64,000 nucleotides of DNA, taken from assembly GCF_001693385.1 (NCBI RefSeq), contig NZ_CP016428.1, forward strand, positions 4,030,001 through 4,094,000, read 5' to 3'. The notes beneath the pieces were generated by a model. The model was not told the origin of the DNA. It searched no databases and saw only the letters and a program-made list of their open reading frames with translations. The position numbers and the translations under genes were made by a program. Source of the DNA: Bradyrhizobium icense. GTDB taxonomy: Bacteria > Pseudomonadota > Alphaproteobacteria > Rhizobiales > Xanthobacteraceae. This document shows positions 1 through 10,322 of the stretch, piece by piece; positions within the stretch are counted from its first letter, which is position 1, and each line of letters begins with the position of its first letter.

Positions 1-23
1 AAGCAATGCAACTTTGGGAATCT

Positions 24-49
24 GCCGGTTCGTAGGGGTACGAGCCGGC
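24..49 (+). promoter_or_regulatory. Hairpin in the bamA leader
   Basis: The 11-base arms at 24-34 and 39-49 pair with one G-T wobble around a GGGG loop. It lies about 26 bases before the bamA start. It has no T run. It could be a 5'UTR structure, or the end of a repeat associated with the upstream gene outside the window. Confidence 0.4.
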
Positions 50-75
50 ATTGCAATGACGAGGGCGCGTTGCGC

Positions 76-2643
76 ATGATGTTGGGAATGCGAGTGCGGG
101 GGGGCTTGCTGGCCGCTCTGATCATGGTTGCCGCGCCGACGGGGGGTGCGCTGGTGTCTGCACCGGCTGCGGCCCAGACCGCGGCGTCGATCACGGTCGA
201 GGGGAACCGGCGTGTCGAGGTCGAGACCATTCGCTCCTATTTCAAGCCGGGCCCCGGCGGCCGCCTCGGGCAGGCCCAGATTGACGATGGCCTGAAAGCG
301 CTGATCGAGACCGGCCTGTTCCAGGACGTGCGAATCAACCAGGTCGGCGGCCGGCTGGTCGTGACGGTGGTCGAAAACGCCGTGATCGGGCGCATCGCAT
401 TCGAAGGCAACAAGAAGGTCAAGGACGAGCAGCTTTCGGCTGAAATCCAGTCCAAGCCGCGCGGCACTTTCTCGCGTCCGATGGTCCAGTCGGACGCCCA
501 GCGCATCGCCGAAATCTACCGGCGCTCCGGCCGCTACGACGTGCGCGTCACTCCGGAAATCATCGAGCAGCCGAACAACCGCGTCGATCTGATCTTCACG
601 ATCACCGAAGGCTCGAAAACCGGCGTCAAGTCGATCGAGTTCATCGGCAATGTCGCCTATTCGTCCTATCGGCTGAAGGACGTCATCAAGACGCGCGAAT
701 CGAACCTTCTGAGCTTCCTCGGCGGCGCCGATGTCTACGATCCAGACCGGGTCGAGGCCGACCGCGACCTGATTCGCCGTTTCTACCTCAAGAACGGTTA
801 CGCCGACGTGCAGGTGGTCGCCGCGCTGACCGAGTATGACCCCGACAAGAAGGGCTTCCTCGTCACCTTCAAGATCGACGAAGGGCAGCAATATCGCGTT
901 GCTTCCGTCGATTTCCAGACCTCCATTCCAACCCTCGATGCCGCCTCAATGCGCAGCTTCTCGCGCGTCAGCGTCGGCTCGGTTTACAATGCCGAGGCGC
1001 TGGAGAAATCTGTCGAGGAAATGCAGATCGAGGCTTCACGGCGCGGCTACGCTTTCGCCGTGGTGCGCCCGCGCGGCGATCGCAATTTCGAGCAGCACAC
1101 CGTTTCGATCGTGTTCGCCGTCGACGAAGGCCCGCGAACCTATATCGAGCGCATCAACGTCCGCGGCAACACCCGTACCCGAGACTACGTGATCCGCCGC
1201 GAGTTCGACCTGTCCGAAGGCGACGCCTACAACCGCGCGCTGGTCGATCGCGCCGAGCGCCGGCTGAAGAACCTCGACTTCTTCAAGAGCGTGAAAATCC
1301 TCACCGAGCCCGGCTCGTCGACCGATCGCGTGATCCTGATCGTCGATCTCGAAGAAAAGTCGACCGGCGACTTCTCGGTGTCGGGCGGCTATTCGACCTC
1401 GGACGGCGCACTGGCCGAAGTCAGCATCTCCGAGCGCAACTTCCTCGGCCGCGGCCTGTATGCGAAGGCTGCCGTGACCTACGGCCAGTACGCGCGCGGC
1501 GGCTCGCTGTCGTTCGTCGACCCCTATCTGTTTGACTACCGCGTCGCGCTTGGCCTCGACCTGTTCTATCGTGAGCAGCTCGCCAACAGCTACATCGCGT
1601 ACGGCACCAAGACGCTGGGCTTCAGCCCGCGGCTCGGCTTCACCCTGCGCGAAGATCTCGCGCTGCAGTTGCGCTACTCGATCTATCAGCAGGAAATCTC
1701 GCTGCCGAACAATCTCGCGAACTGTAACAACAACTCGGCGAACTCGCTGCTCGCCTTCAACCCGTCACCGGCATATGCGAATCTGGTCGGTGCGCCCGCC
1801 GGCGGATCGATCACGGAGGGAGGCCAAACCGCCACCGACGTCTCCGGCCAGGGCCTGTGGTGCTACTTTGACGGCGAAGCCTCACTGCCGGTTCGCAGGG
1901 AATTGCAGAGCGGCAAGGCGCTGACCTCGTCGGTCGGTTATTCGCTGAACTACAACACGCTGGACAACAACAAGAACCCGACCGATGGCTTGCTGATCGA
2001 CTGGAAGCAGGACTTCGCCGGGGTCGGCGGCGACGTGAGCTACATCAAGTCCGCGATCGACGCGAAGTACTACACCCCGCTGGTCGCCGATATCGTCGGC
2101 CTGATCCACCTCCAGGGCGGTATTCTCAACCAGTTCGGCGGCAGCGAACTGCGCATGCTGGATCACTTCCAGATGGGTCCGAACCTGGTTCGCGGTTTTG
2201 CGCCGAACGGTATCGGTCCGCGCGATCTGAATCCGTTCGGTACGCGTGACGCGCTCGGCGGCACCAAGTATTGGGGCGCTTCGTTCGAATTGCAGATGCC
2301 GTTCTGGTTCCTGCCGAAGGAAGTCGGGCTCAAGGGCTCGGTCTATGCCGACGCCGGCGGACTGTTCGACTACAAGGGTCCGACGTCGTGGGCGGCAACG
2401 GGCGAGGTCAATGTGCCTGGTTGCGTCCCGCCGACGCAGGCGACGGCGACGGCTGCGGCCACTCCCGGGACCTGCTTGGGATTGCAGTACGACAACGGCA
2501 ATGTGGTTCGCACCTCGGTGGGTGTCGGTATCATCTGGGCCTCGCCCTTCGGTCCGCTGCGCTTCGACTATGCGGTTCCGCTTACGAAGGGTCAGTTTGA
2601 CCGCGTGCAGGAATTCAAGTTTGGCGGTGGCACATCGTTCTGA
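76..2643 (+). CDS. bamA: Outer membrane protein assembly factor BamA
   Basis: BamA is the central subunit of the BAM complex, which folds and inserts beta-barrel proteins into the outer membrane. The 855-residue product has a signal peptide ending near AAAQT. POTRA repeats follow over roughly residues 30-350, rich in ITVEGN/IRGN-type turns (VEGNRRVE, VRGNTRTRD). The C-terminal half is an Omp85 barrel with the conserved loop-6 VRGF motif and a terminal aromatic residue (GGGTSF). I chose ATG 76, with GAGGG at 61-65 as ribosome binding site; a TTG at 70 is in frame but too close to that site. Two extracellular-loop-like insertions contain Cys and low-complexity Thr/Ala sequence. It is followed by lpxD, as in most Gram-negative bacteria. 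Confidence 0.97.
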   Translation: MMLGMRVRGGLLAALIMVAAPTGGALVSAPAAAQTAASITVEGNRRVEVETIRSYFKPGPGGRLGQAQIDDGLKALIETGLFQDVRINQVGGRLVVTVVENAVIGRIAFEGNKKVKDEQLSAEIQSKPRGTFSRPMVQSDAQRIAEIYRRSGRYDVRVTPEIIEQPNNRVDLIFTITEGSKTGVKSIEFIGNVAYSSYRLKDVIKTRESNLLSFLGGADVYDPDRVEADRDLIRRFYLKNGYADVQVVAALTEYDPDKKGFLVTFKIDEGQQYRVASVDFQTSIPTLDAASMRSFSRVSVGSVYNAEALEKSVEEMQIEASRRGYAFAVVRPRGDRNFEQHTVSIVFAVDEGPRTYIERINVRGNTRTRDYVIRREFDLSEGDAYNRALVDRAERRLKNLDFFKSVKILTEPGSSTDRVILIVDLEEKSTGDFSVSGGYSTSDGALAEVSISERNFLGRGLYAKAAVTYGQYARGGSLSFVDPYLFDYRVALGLDLFYREQLANSYIAYGTKTLGFSPRLGFTLREDLALQLRYSIYQQEISLPNNLANCNNNSANSLLAFNPSPAYANLVGAPAGGSITEGGQTATDVSGQGLWCYFDGEASLPVRRELQSGKALTSSVGYSLNYNTLDNNKNPTDGLLIDWKQDFAGVGGDVSYIKSAIDAKYYTPLVADIVGLIHLQGGILNQFGGSELRMLDHFQMGPNLVRGFAPNGIGPRDLNPFGTRDALGGTKYWGASFELQMPFWFLPKEVGLKGSVYADAGGLFDYKGPTSWAATGEVNVPGCVPPTQATATAAATPGTCLGLQYDNGNVVRTSVGVGIIWASPFGPLRFDYAVPLTKGQFDRVQEFKFGGGTSF

Positions 2644-2707
2644 GGTGTCTTGAAGCGAAATGGACTAAGGTCCACGTGACGAGAACATCAAGGAATAAGG
2701 GGAGGGT

Positions 2708-2731
2708 TCGGCTCCATTTCGTCGGAGCCGA
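2708..2731 (+). promoter_or_regulatory. Hairpin between bamA and lpxD
   Basis: A perfect 8-base stem (TCGGCTCC with GGAGCCGA) around an 8-base loop lies in the 127-base gap between bamA and lpxD. There is no T tract, so it looks like an RNA processing or partial attenuation structure rather than a strong terminator. Confidence 0.4.
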
Positions 2732-2770
2732 CTCTCTGGTGTGAATAGCGGCCGGACTGCGACGGGTGAA

Positions 2771-3838
2771 ATGGCGCAGCCGATATTCTTCAAGCAACCT
2801 CCTTCCTCAACGCTGGCCGAGCTGGCCGCGTTGACAGGAGCGGTATTGGTCGACCCCGCGCGGGACGGTGACGTGATCAGGGGCCTGGCTTCGCTCGACG
2901 AAGCCGGTCCGATGCATCTGGCGTTCTTCGACAACCTCAAATACGCCGATCAGCTCAAGGCGACCAAAGCCGGCGCTTGCCTGGTCAGCCGGCGTTTCGA
3001 GGCCCAGGTGCCCGCCCACGTGGCGGTGCTGCGGGCTGCCCAGCCGTTCCGCGCCTTCGTAAAACTGGCGCGCGAGTGGCACGCCGATGCGCTCCGCCCG
3101 CAGTCCTGGTTCGACAATGACGGCATCGCACCATCGGCGATCATCGATCCCTCCGCCCATATCGAGGACGGCGTCATCGTCGATCCGCTCGCCGTGATCG
3201 GCCCGCGGGTCGAGATCGGCACTGGCACCGTAATCGGAGCCGGTGCGGTGATCGGCGCGGACGTCAAAATCGGCCGCGATTGCAATGTCGGCGCGCGCAG
3301 CGCAATCCAGTTCGCCCTGATCGGCAACAACGTCCTGATCCATCCCGCCTGCAGCATCGGCCAGGACGGCTATGGCTTCATTTTCTTCGGCCCCGAGGGC
3401 CATCTGAAAGTGCCCCAGACCGGCCGCGTCCTGATCCAGAACGATGTCGAGATCGGCGCCGGCACCTGCATCGACCGCGGTTCCCTGCGTGATACGGTGA
3501 TCGGCGAGGGCACCAAAATCGACAATCAGGTCCAGATCGGCCACAATGTGACCATCGGCAGGCACTGCCTGCTCGCGGCCCAGATCGGGCTCGCGGGCAG
3601 CCTGACGATCGGTGACAACGTGGCGATCGGTGCCAAAGCGGGGCTTAACAACCACATCAAGATCGGCGATGGGGCACAGATCGCGGCCATGAGTGCGGTG
3701 AAGGACGACATTCCTGCCAACGAACGTTGGGGCGGTCATCTAGCTCGGCCGACCAGGCAATGGTTCCGGGAGACGCTGGCGCTTGAACGCCTGGCGCGCG
3801 ATGGCGCAGCTCATCCAAAGGGCGAGGGGAAGGAGTGA
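2771..3838 (+). CDS. lpxD: UDP-3-O-(3-hydroxyacyl)glucosamine N-acyltransferase LpxD
   Basis: LpxD adds the second 3-hydroxyacyl chain to UDP-acyl-glucosamine, the third step of lipid A synthesis, in the cytoplasm. The 355-residue product has the N-terminal UDP-sugar-binding domain (to about residue 110). A left-handed beta-helix of hexapeptide repeats ([16 protein letters not shown] and so on) follows, with the active-site His in the [10 protein letters not shown] segment. The start is ATG 2771 (MAQPIFF); the open frame runs ten codons further upstream to a GTG with no advantage. Its stop overlaps the fabZ start (TGATG), which indicates translational coupling. Confidence 0.96.
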   Translation: MAQPIFFKQPPSSTLAELAALTGAVLVDPARDGDVIRGLASLDEAGPMHLAFFDNLKYADQLKATKAGACLVSRRFEAQVPAHVAVLRAAQPFRAFVKLAREWHADALRPQSWFDNDGIAPSAIIDPSAHIEDGVIVDPLAVIGPRVEIGTGTVIGAGAVIGADVKIGRDCNVGARSAIQFALIGNNVLIHPACSIGQDGYGFIFFGPEGHLKVPQTGRVLIQNDVEIGAGTCIDRGSLRDTVIGEGTKIDNQVQIGHNVTIGRHCLLAAQIGLAGSLTIGDNVAIGAKAGLNNHIKIGDGAQIAAMSAVKDDIPANERWGGHLARPTRQWFRETLALERLARDGAAHPKGEGKE

Positions 3839-4296
3839 TGGAGGAGGCACCGGTCAGGTTTGAGCTCGTGGACATCAACGAGATCCTCAAGACGCTCCCG
3901 CACCGTTATCCAATGCTGCTGATTGATCGGGTGATCAAGATCCGGACCGATTACAGCGGTATCGGCATCAAGAACGTTACGTTCAACGAGCCGCCGTTTC
4001 TCGGCCATTTCCCCGAACGTCCGGTCTATCCCGGCGTGATGATGATCGAGGCCATGGCGCAGACCGCCGGCGTGATCGGCATCAAGTCGGTCGAGGGCAC
4101 CGAGAAGCCGCGCGCGGTTTATTTCCTTACCATCGACAAGTGCAAATTCCGCAAGCCGGTGATGCCCGGCGACACCATCGAATACCACATGCGCTCGATC
4201 GGCCGCCGCAAGGCGATGTGGTGGTTTCACGGCGATGCCAAGGTAAATGGTGCCGTGGTTGCGGAAGCGGACGTCGGCGCAATGCTGACGGATTGA
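3838..4296 (+). CDS. fabZ: 3-hydroxyacyl-[ACP] dehydratase FabZ
   Basis: FabZ dehydrates 3-hydroxyacyl-ACP in fatty acid elongation. It competes with LpxA and LpxD for 3-hydroxymyristoyl-ACP, which explains its place in lipid A operons. The 152-residue hot-dog fold protein shows [11 protein letters not shown] and the catalytic His of GHFP, followed by the Glu of MIEAMAQ. ATG 3838 overlaps the lpxD stop, with AGGAG just upstream. Normally lpxA follows directly; here 1.5 kb of other sequence intervenes. Confidence 0.96.
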   Translation: MEEAPVRFELVDINEILKTLPHRYPMLLIDRVIKIRTDYSGIGIKNVTFNEPPFLGHFPERPVYPGVMMIEAMAQTAGVIGIKSVEGTEKPRAVYFLTIDKCKFRKPVMPGDTIEYHMRSIGRRKAMWWFHGDAKVNGAVVAEADVGAMLTD

Positions 4297-4441
4297 ATCT
4301 GATTGCATCTACCCCGCCATACAACTGACGTCTTCCTGATGTCTCTACTCAATCTTTGGTAGTGGAACCCACGCCGAGGTTATTGAGAAAATTTGCCGCC
4401 TAAGTCCGGTTTGGGTCCACGCTTTTTCAACGGAGGCGTCG

Positions 4442-5077
4442 GTGAACAGGCTTGCGTCCATTATTTCGTGTTTGGTCTTTTTTCTGCTGATGCAGCCGCA
4501 AGGTTACGCGGCAGATCTCAACGGTCTCGTATCGTCCCTCAAGGGTGGCGGCTACGTCATCGTGTTTCGACACGGTGCCACCGACGACAGCCAGAAGGAC
4601 GTTTACCCCTTCAAATTCGACGACATGAGTGCGCAGCGCCAACTGAGCGAGAAGGGCCGCGCGCTGGCGCGCGATCTTGGGGCTGCGCTCGCGAAACTCG
4701 GTGTGCCGATCGGCGAGGTCTATACGAGCCAGCTAAACCGCGCGGTCGAGACCGGTAAGCTGATCAGCGGCAAGGACGTGTCTCCCGTCGACGCGCTGAC
4801 TGACAGCGGCGCGGGCAATCCGTCGGCGATGGCGAACCCCGACGGCAAGAACGCCAAAATTGGACGCGCCATCCGCGGCCTCGTCGACGTGCCTCCGAAA
4901 GCCGGCGTCAATAATGTAGCGGTGACGCACAAAACCAACGTCGCCGACGCCTTCGGAAAGGAGTTTGGCGATATCCGCGAGGGCGAGGCGCTCGTCTACA
5001 AGACCAGTAGCTCGGGCCCGGCCGTCCTGGTCGCGCGCGTGCAGCCCGGCGAATGGATTGCTCAGGCCGGCAGCTAG
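4442..5077 (+). CDS. Exported histidine phosphatase family protein
   Basis: The 211-residue protein begins with a signal peptide (cleavage near GYAAD) and carries the phosphoglycerate mutase/acid phosphatase signature RHGAT at residues 43-47, whose His would be the phospho-acceptor. A second His lies in VAVTHKTN, as expected for the branch-2 proton relay. It is probably a periplasmic phosphatase of unknown substrate. The start is GTG 4442 with GGAGG six bases upstream. It sits with the next gene between fabZ and lpxA, an unusual position, and is followed at once by a Rhizobiales repeat. Confidence 0.8.
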   Translation: MNRLASIISCLVFFLLMQPQGYAADLNGLVSSLKGGGYVIVFRHGATDDSQKDVYPFKFDDMSAQRQLSEKGRALARDLGAALAKLGVPIGEVYTSQLNRAVETGKLISGKDVSPVDALTDSGAGNPSAMANPDGKNAKIGRAIRGLVDVPPKAGVNNVAVTHKTNVADAFGKEFGDIREGEALVYKTSSSGPAVLVARVQPGEWIAQAGS

Positions 5078-5205
5078 AGCCTTTTCGGTTCTGATTGAAT
5101 CAGAACCGGGCTCCAGATTCTTGTTTTGACGCGTTTTCTTGACGCGAACCGGTGTCCAGCCACGGATCAAGTGCGAGGGCACGCTTCGCTGGAAAACGCT
5201 CTGGC
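5078..5205. repeat. Rhizobiales palindromic intergenic repeat
   Basis: The sequence starts with TTTTCGGTTCTGATTGAATC and continues with the inverted AATCAGAACCGGGCTC, then GACGCGTTTTCTTGACGCG, AACCGGTGTCC and a terminal GAAAACGCTCTGG. I recognise this arrangement as a common intergenic repeat of Bradyrhizobium and relatives. It directly abuts the stop codon of the upstream phosphatase gene. Confidence 0.7.
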
Positions 5206-5330
5206 AGGACGCCGTTCGGCCGTGCATCCACTTTGGACGGCTGGCGCAATCTATTTGTGCCATATCGAGGGAACTTCAGCCGGCCGACAGCTTTGTAGAT
5301 GCTGTGGGGAATTTGTCGCCGGATGGCTGC

Positions 5331-5684
5331 ATGAAATTTCTCTGGGTCAGTGTTGCGCTGCTAGGCACAGCTATTGTTCTCGGCGGACATGCGGTGGCCC
5401 GCGACGACGGCCGCTATGCCAAATCCCCGCTCAAGTCGTGGTTCGACAGCCTCAGAAGCGGTAAGGGGCCATGTTGCTCCGACGCTGATGGCTCTGCCGT
5501 TGCCGATGTCGATTGGGAATCCAAGGACGGTCACTACCGCGTTCGGCTCGAGGGCCAATGGATCGACGTCCCCGACGATGCGGTGATTACCGAGCCAAAT
5601 CGCGCCGGCCGGACCATGGTCTGGCCGATCAAGGACTCGCTCGGGATTTCGATCCGCTGCTTCCTGCCCGGCAGCATGACATAG
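5331..5684 (+). CDS. Small exported protein of unknown function
   Basis: A 117-residue protein with a signal peptide (cleavage near HAVARDD). The mature part has a vicinal CCSDADG motif and a C-terminal PNRAGRTMVWP...IRCFLPGS region, so three Cys lie outside the cytoplasm. Closely similar proteins are, as I recall, common in Bradyrhizobium, without an assigned function. The start is ATG 5331; the open frame extends further upstream but lacks a better start. Its neighbours are the exported phosphatase and lpxA, with 167 bases before lpxA containing short dyads such as CGGCCTTCGGCCG. Confidence 0.7.
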   Translation: MKFLWVSVALLGTAIVLGGHAVARDDGRYAKSPLKSWFDSLRSGKGPCCSDADGSAVADVDWESKDGHYRVRLEGQWIDVPDDAVITEPNRAGRTMVWPIKDSLGISIRCFLPGSMT

Positions 5685-5851
5685 CGAGGGCTCGGCCTTC
5701 GGCCGGGGAATCCGGCGCAGCGGATGGATCTTGCAGGCCGAGCGCGCCCGACACATGACGTAACCATACGTCACTGGACAGCATTGATACGCCGCGCTAA
5801 CCACCGGAAAACGCGAGATATTCGCGCGCAATCGATGGGCTGGGCTGCTTG

Positions 5852-6655
5852 ATGGGTACGATCGATCCAACCGCGCGGGTTGAGGATGGCGCTGTGATCG
5901 GCGAGGGGACGACAATCGGTCCCTATTGCATCATCGGGCCGAACGTCGTCATCGGCGCGAACTGCAGGCTGATCGCGCATGTGCACGTCACCGCGCAGAC
6001 CACGATCGGCGATGGCTGCACGATCTATCCGTTCGTCTCGCTCGGCACACCGCCGCAATCGCTGAGTTACAAGGGCGAACTGACCCGGCTCGAGATCGGC
6101 GCGGGCTGCACGATCCGGGAATCCGTTACCATGAATGCCGGCACGGTCGCCGGCGGCGGTGTGACACGGGTCGGCGAGCGTGGTTACTTCATGAATTGCA
6201 GCCATGTCGGACACGATTGCCAGGTCGGCAATGATGTGATCTTCGCGACATCGGCAACGCTCGGCGGCCATTGCGAGATCGGCGATTTCGTCTTCATCGG
6301 CGGGCTCTCGGCCGTGCACCAGTTCACGCGGATCGGGCCGCAGGTGATGGTCGGCGGCGTCTGCGGCGTGCGCGGCGACATCATTCCGTTCGGGCTCGCC
6401 AATGGACAGTATGCCAGCCTCGAAGGACTGAACATCATTGGCATGAAGCGCCGCAAGTTCACCAAGGAACGGCTCGCCAAGGTGCGCTGGTTCTACCAAA
6501 AGCTGTTTCACGGGCCCGGTATTTTTGCCGAGCGGCTGAATGCGGTGCAGCCGATGGCCGGGGAAGATCCTGCGATTGCGGAAATCCTTGCCTTCATCGA
6601 GCAGGGCAAGCATCGCGCGCTTTGCCTTCCCGCCGGCGACGGCAACAAACCCTGA
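5852..6655 (+). CDS. lpxA: Acyl-ACP--UDP-N-acetylglucosamine O-acyltransferase LpxA
   Basis: LpxA catalyses the first step of lipid A synthesis, transferring 3-hydroxyacyl from ACP to UDP-GlcNAc. The 267-residue protein is built of hexapeptide repeats forming the left-handed beta helix (IGPYCIIGPNVVIG). The active-site His region is NCSHVGHDCQVGND. A C-terminal alpha-helical domain ends the chain. ATG 5852 is preferred over the adjacent TTG 5849. It is followed after 19 bases by lpxI. Confidence 0.95.
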   Translation: MGTIDPTARVEDGAVIGEGTTIGPYCIIGPNVVIGANCRLIAHVHVTAQTTIGDGCTIYPFVSLGTPPQSLSYKGELTRLEIGAGCTIRESVTMNAGTVAGGGVTRVGERGYFMNCSHVGHDCQVGNDVIFATSATLGGHCEIGDFVFIGGLSAVHQFTRIGPQVMVGGVCGVRGDIIPFGLANGQYASLEGLNIIGMKRRKFTKERLAKVRWFYQKLFHGPGIFAERLNAVQPMAGEDPAIAEILAFIEQGKHRALCLPAGDGNKP

Positions 6656-6674
6656 TGACGGGATCGCCGCAGCC

Positions 6675-7532
6675 ATGATCTCAGCGGCTTCCGATATTTC
6701 ATCGCCCGTCGGCGTCATCGCAGGCGGCGGCGCAATGCCGTTCGCGGTGGCGGATTCGCTTGCTGCGCGGGGGATCGCGCCGGTGCTGTTCGCGCTGCGC
6801 GGCGCCTGCGATCCGGCCCCTCTCGAACGCTTCCGCCATCACTGGATTTCGGTCGGACAACTCGGCCGCGCCACAAAACTCTTTCGCAGCGAGGGCTGCC
6901 GCGATCTCATCTTCATCGGTACGCTGCTGCGGCCTGCGCTGTCGGAGATCAGGCTGGACTGGGGAACGCTCCGCGTGCTCGGCCGCGTCTGGGCGGCGTT
7001 TCGTGGCGGTGACGATCATCTGTTGTCGGGGATCGGCCGCATTCTCGAACAGGACGGTTTCCGGATGGTCGGCATCCGGGATGTCGCCCCCGACGTTCTG
7101 ATGCCAGAGGGGCAAATTGCCCGCGCCACGCCGGATGCCGCTGCCGCCGCTGACATTGCCAAGGGGCGGGAGGTGCTCGGCGCGCTTGGCCCGTTCGACA
7201 TCGGCCAGGCCGTGGTCGTGATCGACGGGCATGTTGTGGCGGTCGAGGATATCGAAGGCACCGATGGGCTGCTGGCGCGGGTGGCGAGGCTGCGCGAGGC
7301 GGGGCGCATTCGCGCCAGATCCGGCCGCGGCGTGCTGGTGAAGGCGCCGAAGAGCGGGCAGGATTTGCGCTTCGACCTGCCGACCGTGGGCGCAAAAACC
7401 ATCGAAGGCGCAGCCAGCGCCGGGCTCGCCGGCATTGCCGTGATCGCCGGCCATACGATTGCCGCGGACTCGCAAGCCATGATCGAGGCCGCCGATCGCG
7501 CCGGCCTGTTCGTCCAGGGTTTATCAGCGTGA
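6675..7532 (+). CDS. lpxI: UDP-2,3-diacylglucosamine pyrophosphatase LpxI
   Basis: LpxI (DUF1009 family) hydrolyses UDP-2,3-diacylglucosamine to lipid X and UMP, replacing LpxH in alphaproteobacteria. The 285-residue protein has the N-terminal GVIAGGGAMPFAVAD segment and the C-terminal VVIDGHVVAVEDIEGTDGLL region typical of the family. ATG 6675 begins MISAASD; the open frame continues upstream into lpxA without an equivalent start. Its TGA overlaps the GTG of lpxB, placing it exactly between lpxA and lpxB as the pathway order predicts. Confidence 0.93.
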   Translation: MISAASDISSPVGVIAGGGAMPFAVADSLAARGIAPVLFALRGACDPAPLERFRHHWISVGQLGRATKLFRSEGCRDLIFIGTLLRPALSEIRLDWGTLRVLGRVWAAFRGGDDHLLSGIGRILEQDGFRMVGIRDVAPDVLMPEGQIARATPDAAAAADIAKGREVLGALGPFDIGQAVVVIDGHVVAVEDIEGTDGLLARVARLREAGRIRARSGRGVLVKAPKSGQDLRFDLPTVGAKTIEGAASAGLAGIAVIAGHTIAADSQAMIEAADRAGLFVQGLSA

Positions 7533-8719
7533 CGCCGTCTCGCGCGACCGCCGGGATGGAGCGGAGGATATTTCTGATCGCGACGGAAGAATCCGGCGAT
7601 CGTCTCGGCGCCAGCTTGATGAAAGTGCTGCGCCAGCGACTTGGCGATGCGGTGCAGTTCGAGGGCGTCGGCGGCCGCGCAATGGCGCGCGAAGGGCTGG
7701 ATTCGCTGTTTCCGATCGAAGAGCTCTCGATCATCGGGCTGGCAGCGGTCGTCAAGGAACTGCCGAAGATCCTCGGGCTGATCAAGGAAACGGCCATCGT
7801 GGTGACGGAGGCCTCGCCCGATATTCTCGTCATCATCGACAGCCCCGACTTTACCCATCGCGTCGCCAGGCGCGTGCGCGCCAAGGATCCCAAAATTCCG
7901 ATCGTCGACTATGTGTCGCCCTCGGTATGGGCGTGGCGGCCCGGCCGGGCGCGCGCGATGCGGAAATACGTCGATCACGTGCTGGCGCTCTTGCCGTTCG
8001 AGCCCGAGGCCTATCGCCGGCTGCACGGCCCGCCCTGCAGCTATGTCGGTCACCCCCTGACCGAGCAATTGTCGTCGCTGCGTCCGAATGCCGACGAGGC
8101 GAAGCGGCGGGCGGAGTCGCCGCCGGTGCTTTTGGTGCTGCCGGGAAGCCGCCGCAGCGAAATCCGCCACCACATGGCGGTATTCGGCCAAGCCGTCGGA
8201 CTGCTGCAGGAGCAGGGCACGACGTTCGAACTGGTGCTGCCGACCATGCCGCATTTGCAAGAGGCGGTTGTGGACGCGGTGAAGGGCTGGCCGGTGCAGC
8301 CCCAGGTCGTGATCGGTGAGCAGGAGAAGCGGGCGGCATTCCGGATCGCGCACGCAGCGCTCGCCAAATCCGGCACCGTGACGCTCGAACTGGCATTGGC
8401 TGGCGTGCCGATGGTGACGGCTTACCGCGTCGGCGCCATGGAAGCGTTCATCCTGAGGCGCGCGATCCGCGTCTCGTCAGTGATCCTCGCCAATCTCGTG
8501 ATCGGCAGGGACGTCATTCCCGAATTCCTGCAGGAAAACTGCACGCCTGAAAAACTGTCGCAAGCCCTTCGCGAAGTGCTGTCGGACTCGGCGCTCCGCC
8601 GTGAGCAGTTAGAGGCTTTCGCCACGCTCGACGGCATCATGTCGACCGGCAATCAGCCGCCCAGCGTGCGCGCCGCCGATATCGTGCTGGCGACGATGCG
8701 CAAGGCATGGCGGGGGTAG
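7529..8719 (+). CDS. lpxB: Lipid-A-disaccharide synthase LpxB
   Basis: LpxB condenses lipid X with UDP-2,3-diacylglucosamine to give the lipid A disaccharide at the inner membrane face. The 396-residue GT19-family protein has the N-terminal TEESGDRLGA motif, the YVSPSVWAWRPGRA segment and a GKSGTVTLE-like nucleotide-sugar site (ALAKSGTVTLELAL). The GTG start at 7529 overlaps the lpxI stop (GTGA); ATG 7556 is an alternative that would shorten the protein by nine residues. It is the last gene of the lipid A operon. Confidence 0.96.
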   Translation: MTPSRATAGMERRIFLIATEESGDRLGASLMKVLRQRLGDAVQFEGVGGRAMAREGLDSLFPIEELSIIGLAAVVKELPKILGLIKETAIVVTEASPDILVIIDSPDFTHRVARRVRAKDPKIPIVDYVSPSVWAWRPGRARAMRKYVDHVLALLPFEPEAYRRLHGPPCSYVGHPLTEQLSSLRPNADEAKRRAESPPVLLVLPGSRRSEIRHHMAVFGQAVGLLQEQGTTFELVLPTMPHLQEAVVDAVKGWPVQPQVVIGEQEKRAAFRIAHAALAKSGTVTLELALAGVPMVTAYRVGAMEAFILRRAIRVSSVILANLVIGRDVIPEFLQENCTPEKLSQALREVLSDSALRREQLEAFATLDGIMSTGNQPPSVRAADIVLATMRKAWRG

Positions 8720-8725
8720 GCGTTG

Positions 8726-8760
8726 CAGGGTGAGCAAAGCGCAGCGTGCCCACCATCTCT
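8726..8760. repeat. Fragment of the GGGTGGGCAAAG-type Bradyrhizobium repeat
   Basis: The segment GGGTGAGCAAAGCGCAGCGTGCCCACCATC matches the left arm of the palindromic repeat seen in full at 42845-42942. No convincing right arm follows, so it looks truncated. It lies between the convergent lpxB and gltA. Confidence 0.5.
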
Positions 8761-8802
8761 CCCCAAGTCGCGTCGCCAACGGGGGCACGCCCCTTACAAG
8801 AG

Positions 8803-8834
8803 AAAAGCCGGACGCGGTGATCGCATCCGGCTTT
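8803..8834 (-). terminator. Rho-independent terminator of gltA
   Basis: Read on the minus strand, AAAGCCGGA and TCCGGCTTTT form a 9-base stem closed by TTTT, 25 bases after the gltA stop codon. The A/T-flanked stem would also work partly in the other direction for lpxB. Confidence 0.75.
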
Positions 8835-8858
8835 CCGAATTGTCGTAAGCGACGTCGC

Positions 8859-10163
<1,305 letters not shown>

Positions 10164-10322
10164 CGTGTATCCCCGATGAAATCGTTACGAAAACCGTGCC
10201 TGACCCCGGTGCCATTTTCGGAGCACGCACAGGGAGGCCGGATGTCTAGAAGCGGCGCCAAAGGCGTAGCTTATTGCCCTGTGCACTGCAAGATGGCCGC
10301 AACCCCGCATATGGTAGGGGCT

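Noticed and set aside
7016..8353. 445-codon minus-strand frame opposite lpxI/lpxB
   Set aside because: Runs across two genuine overlapping genes in antisense and has shadow-like composition.
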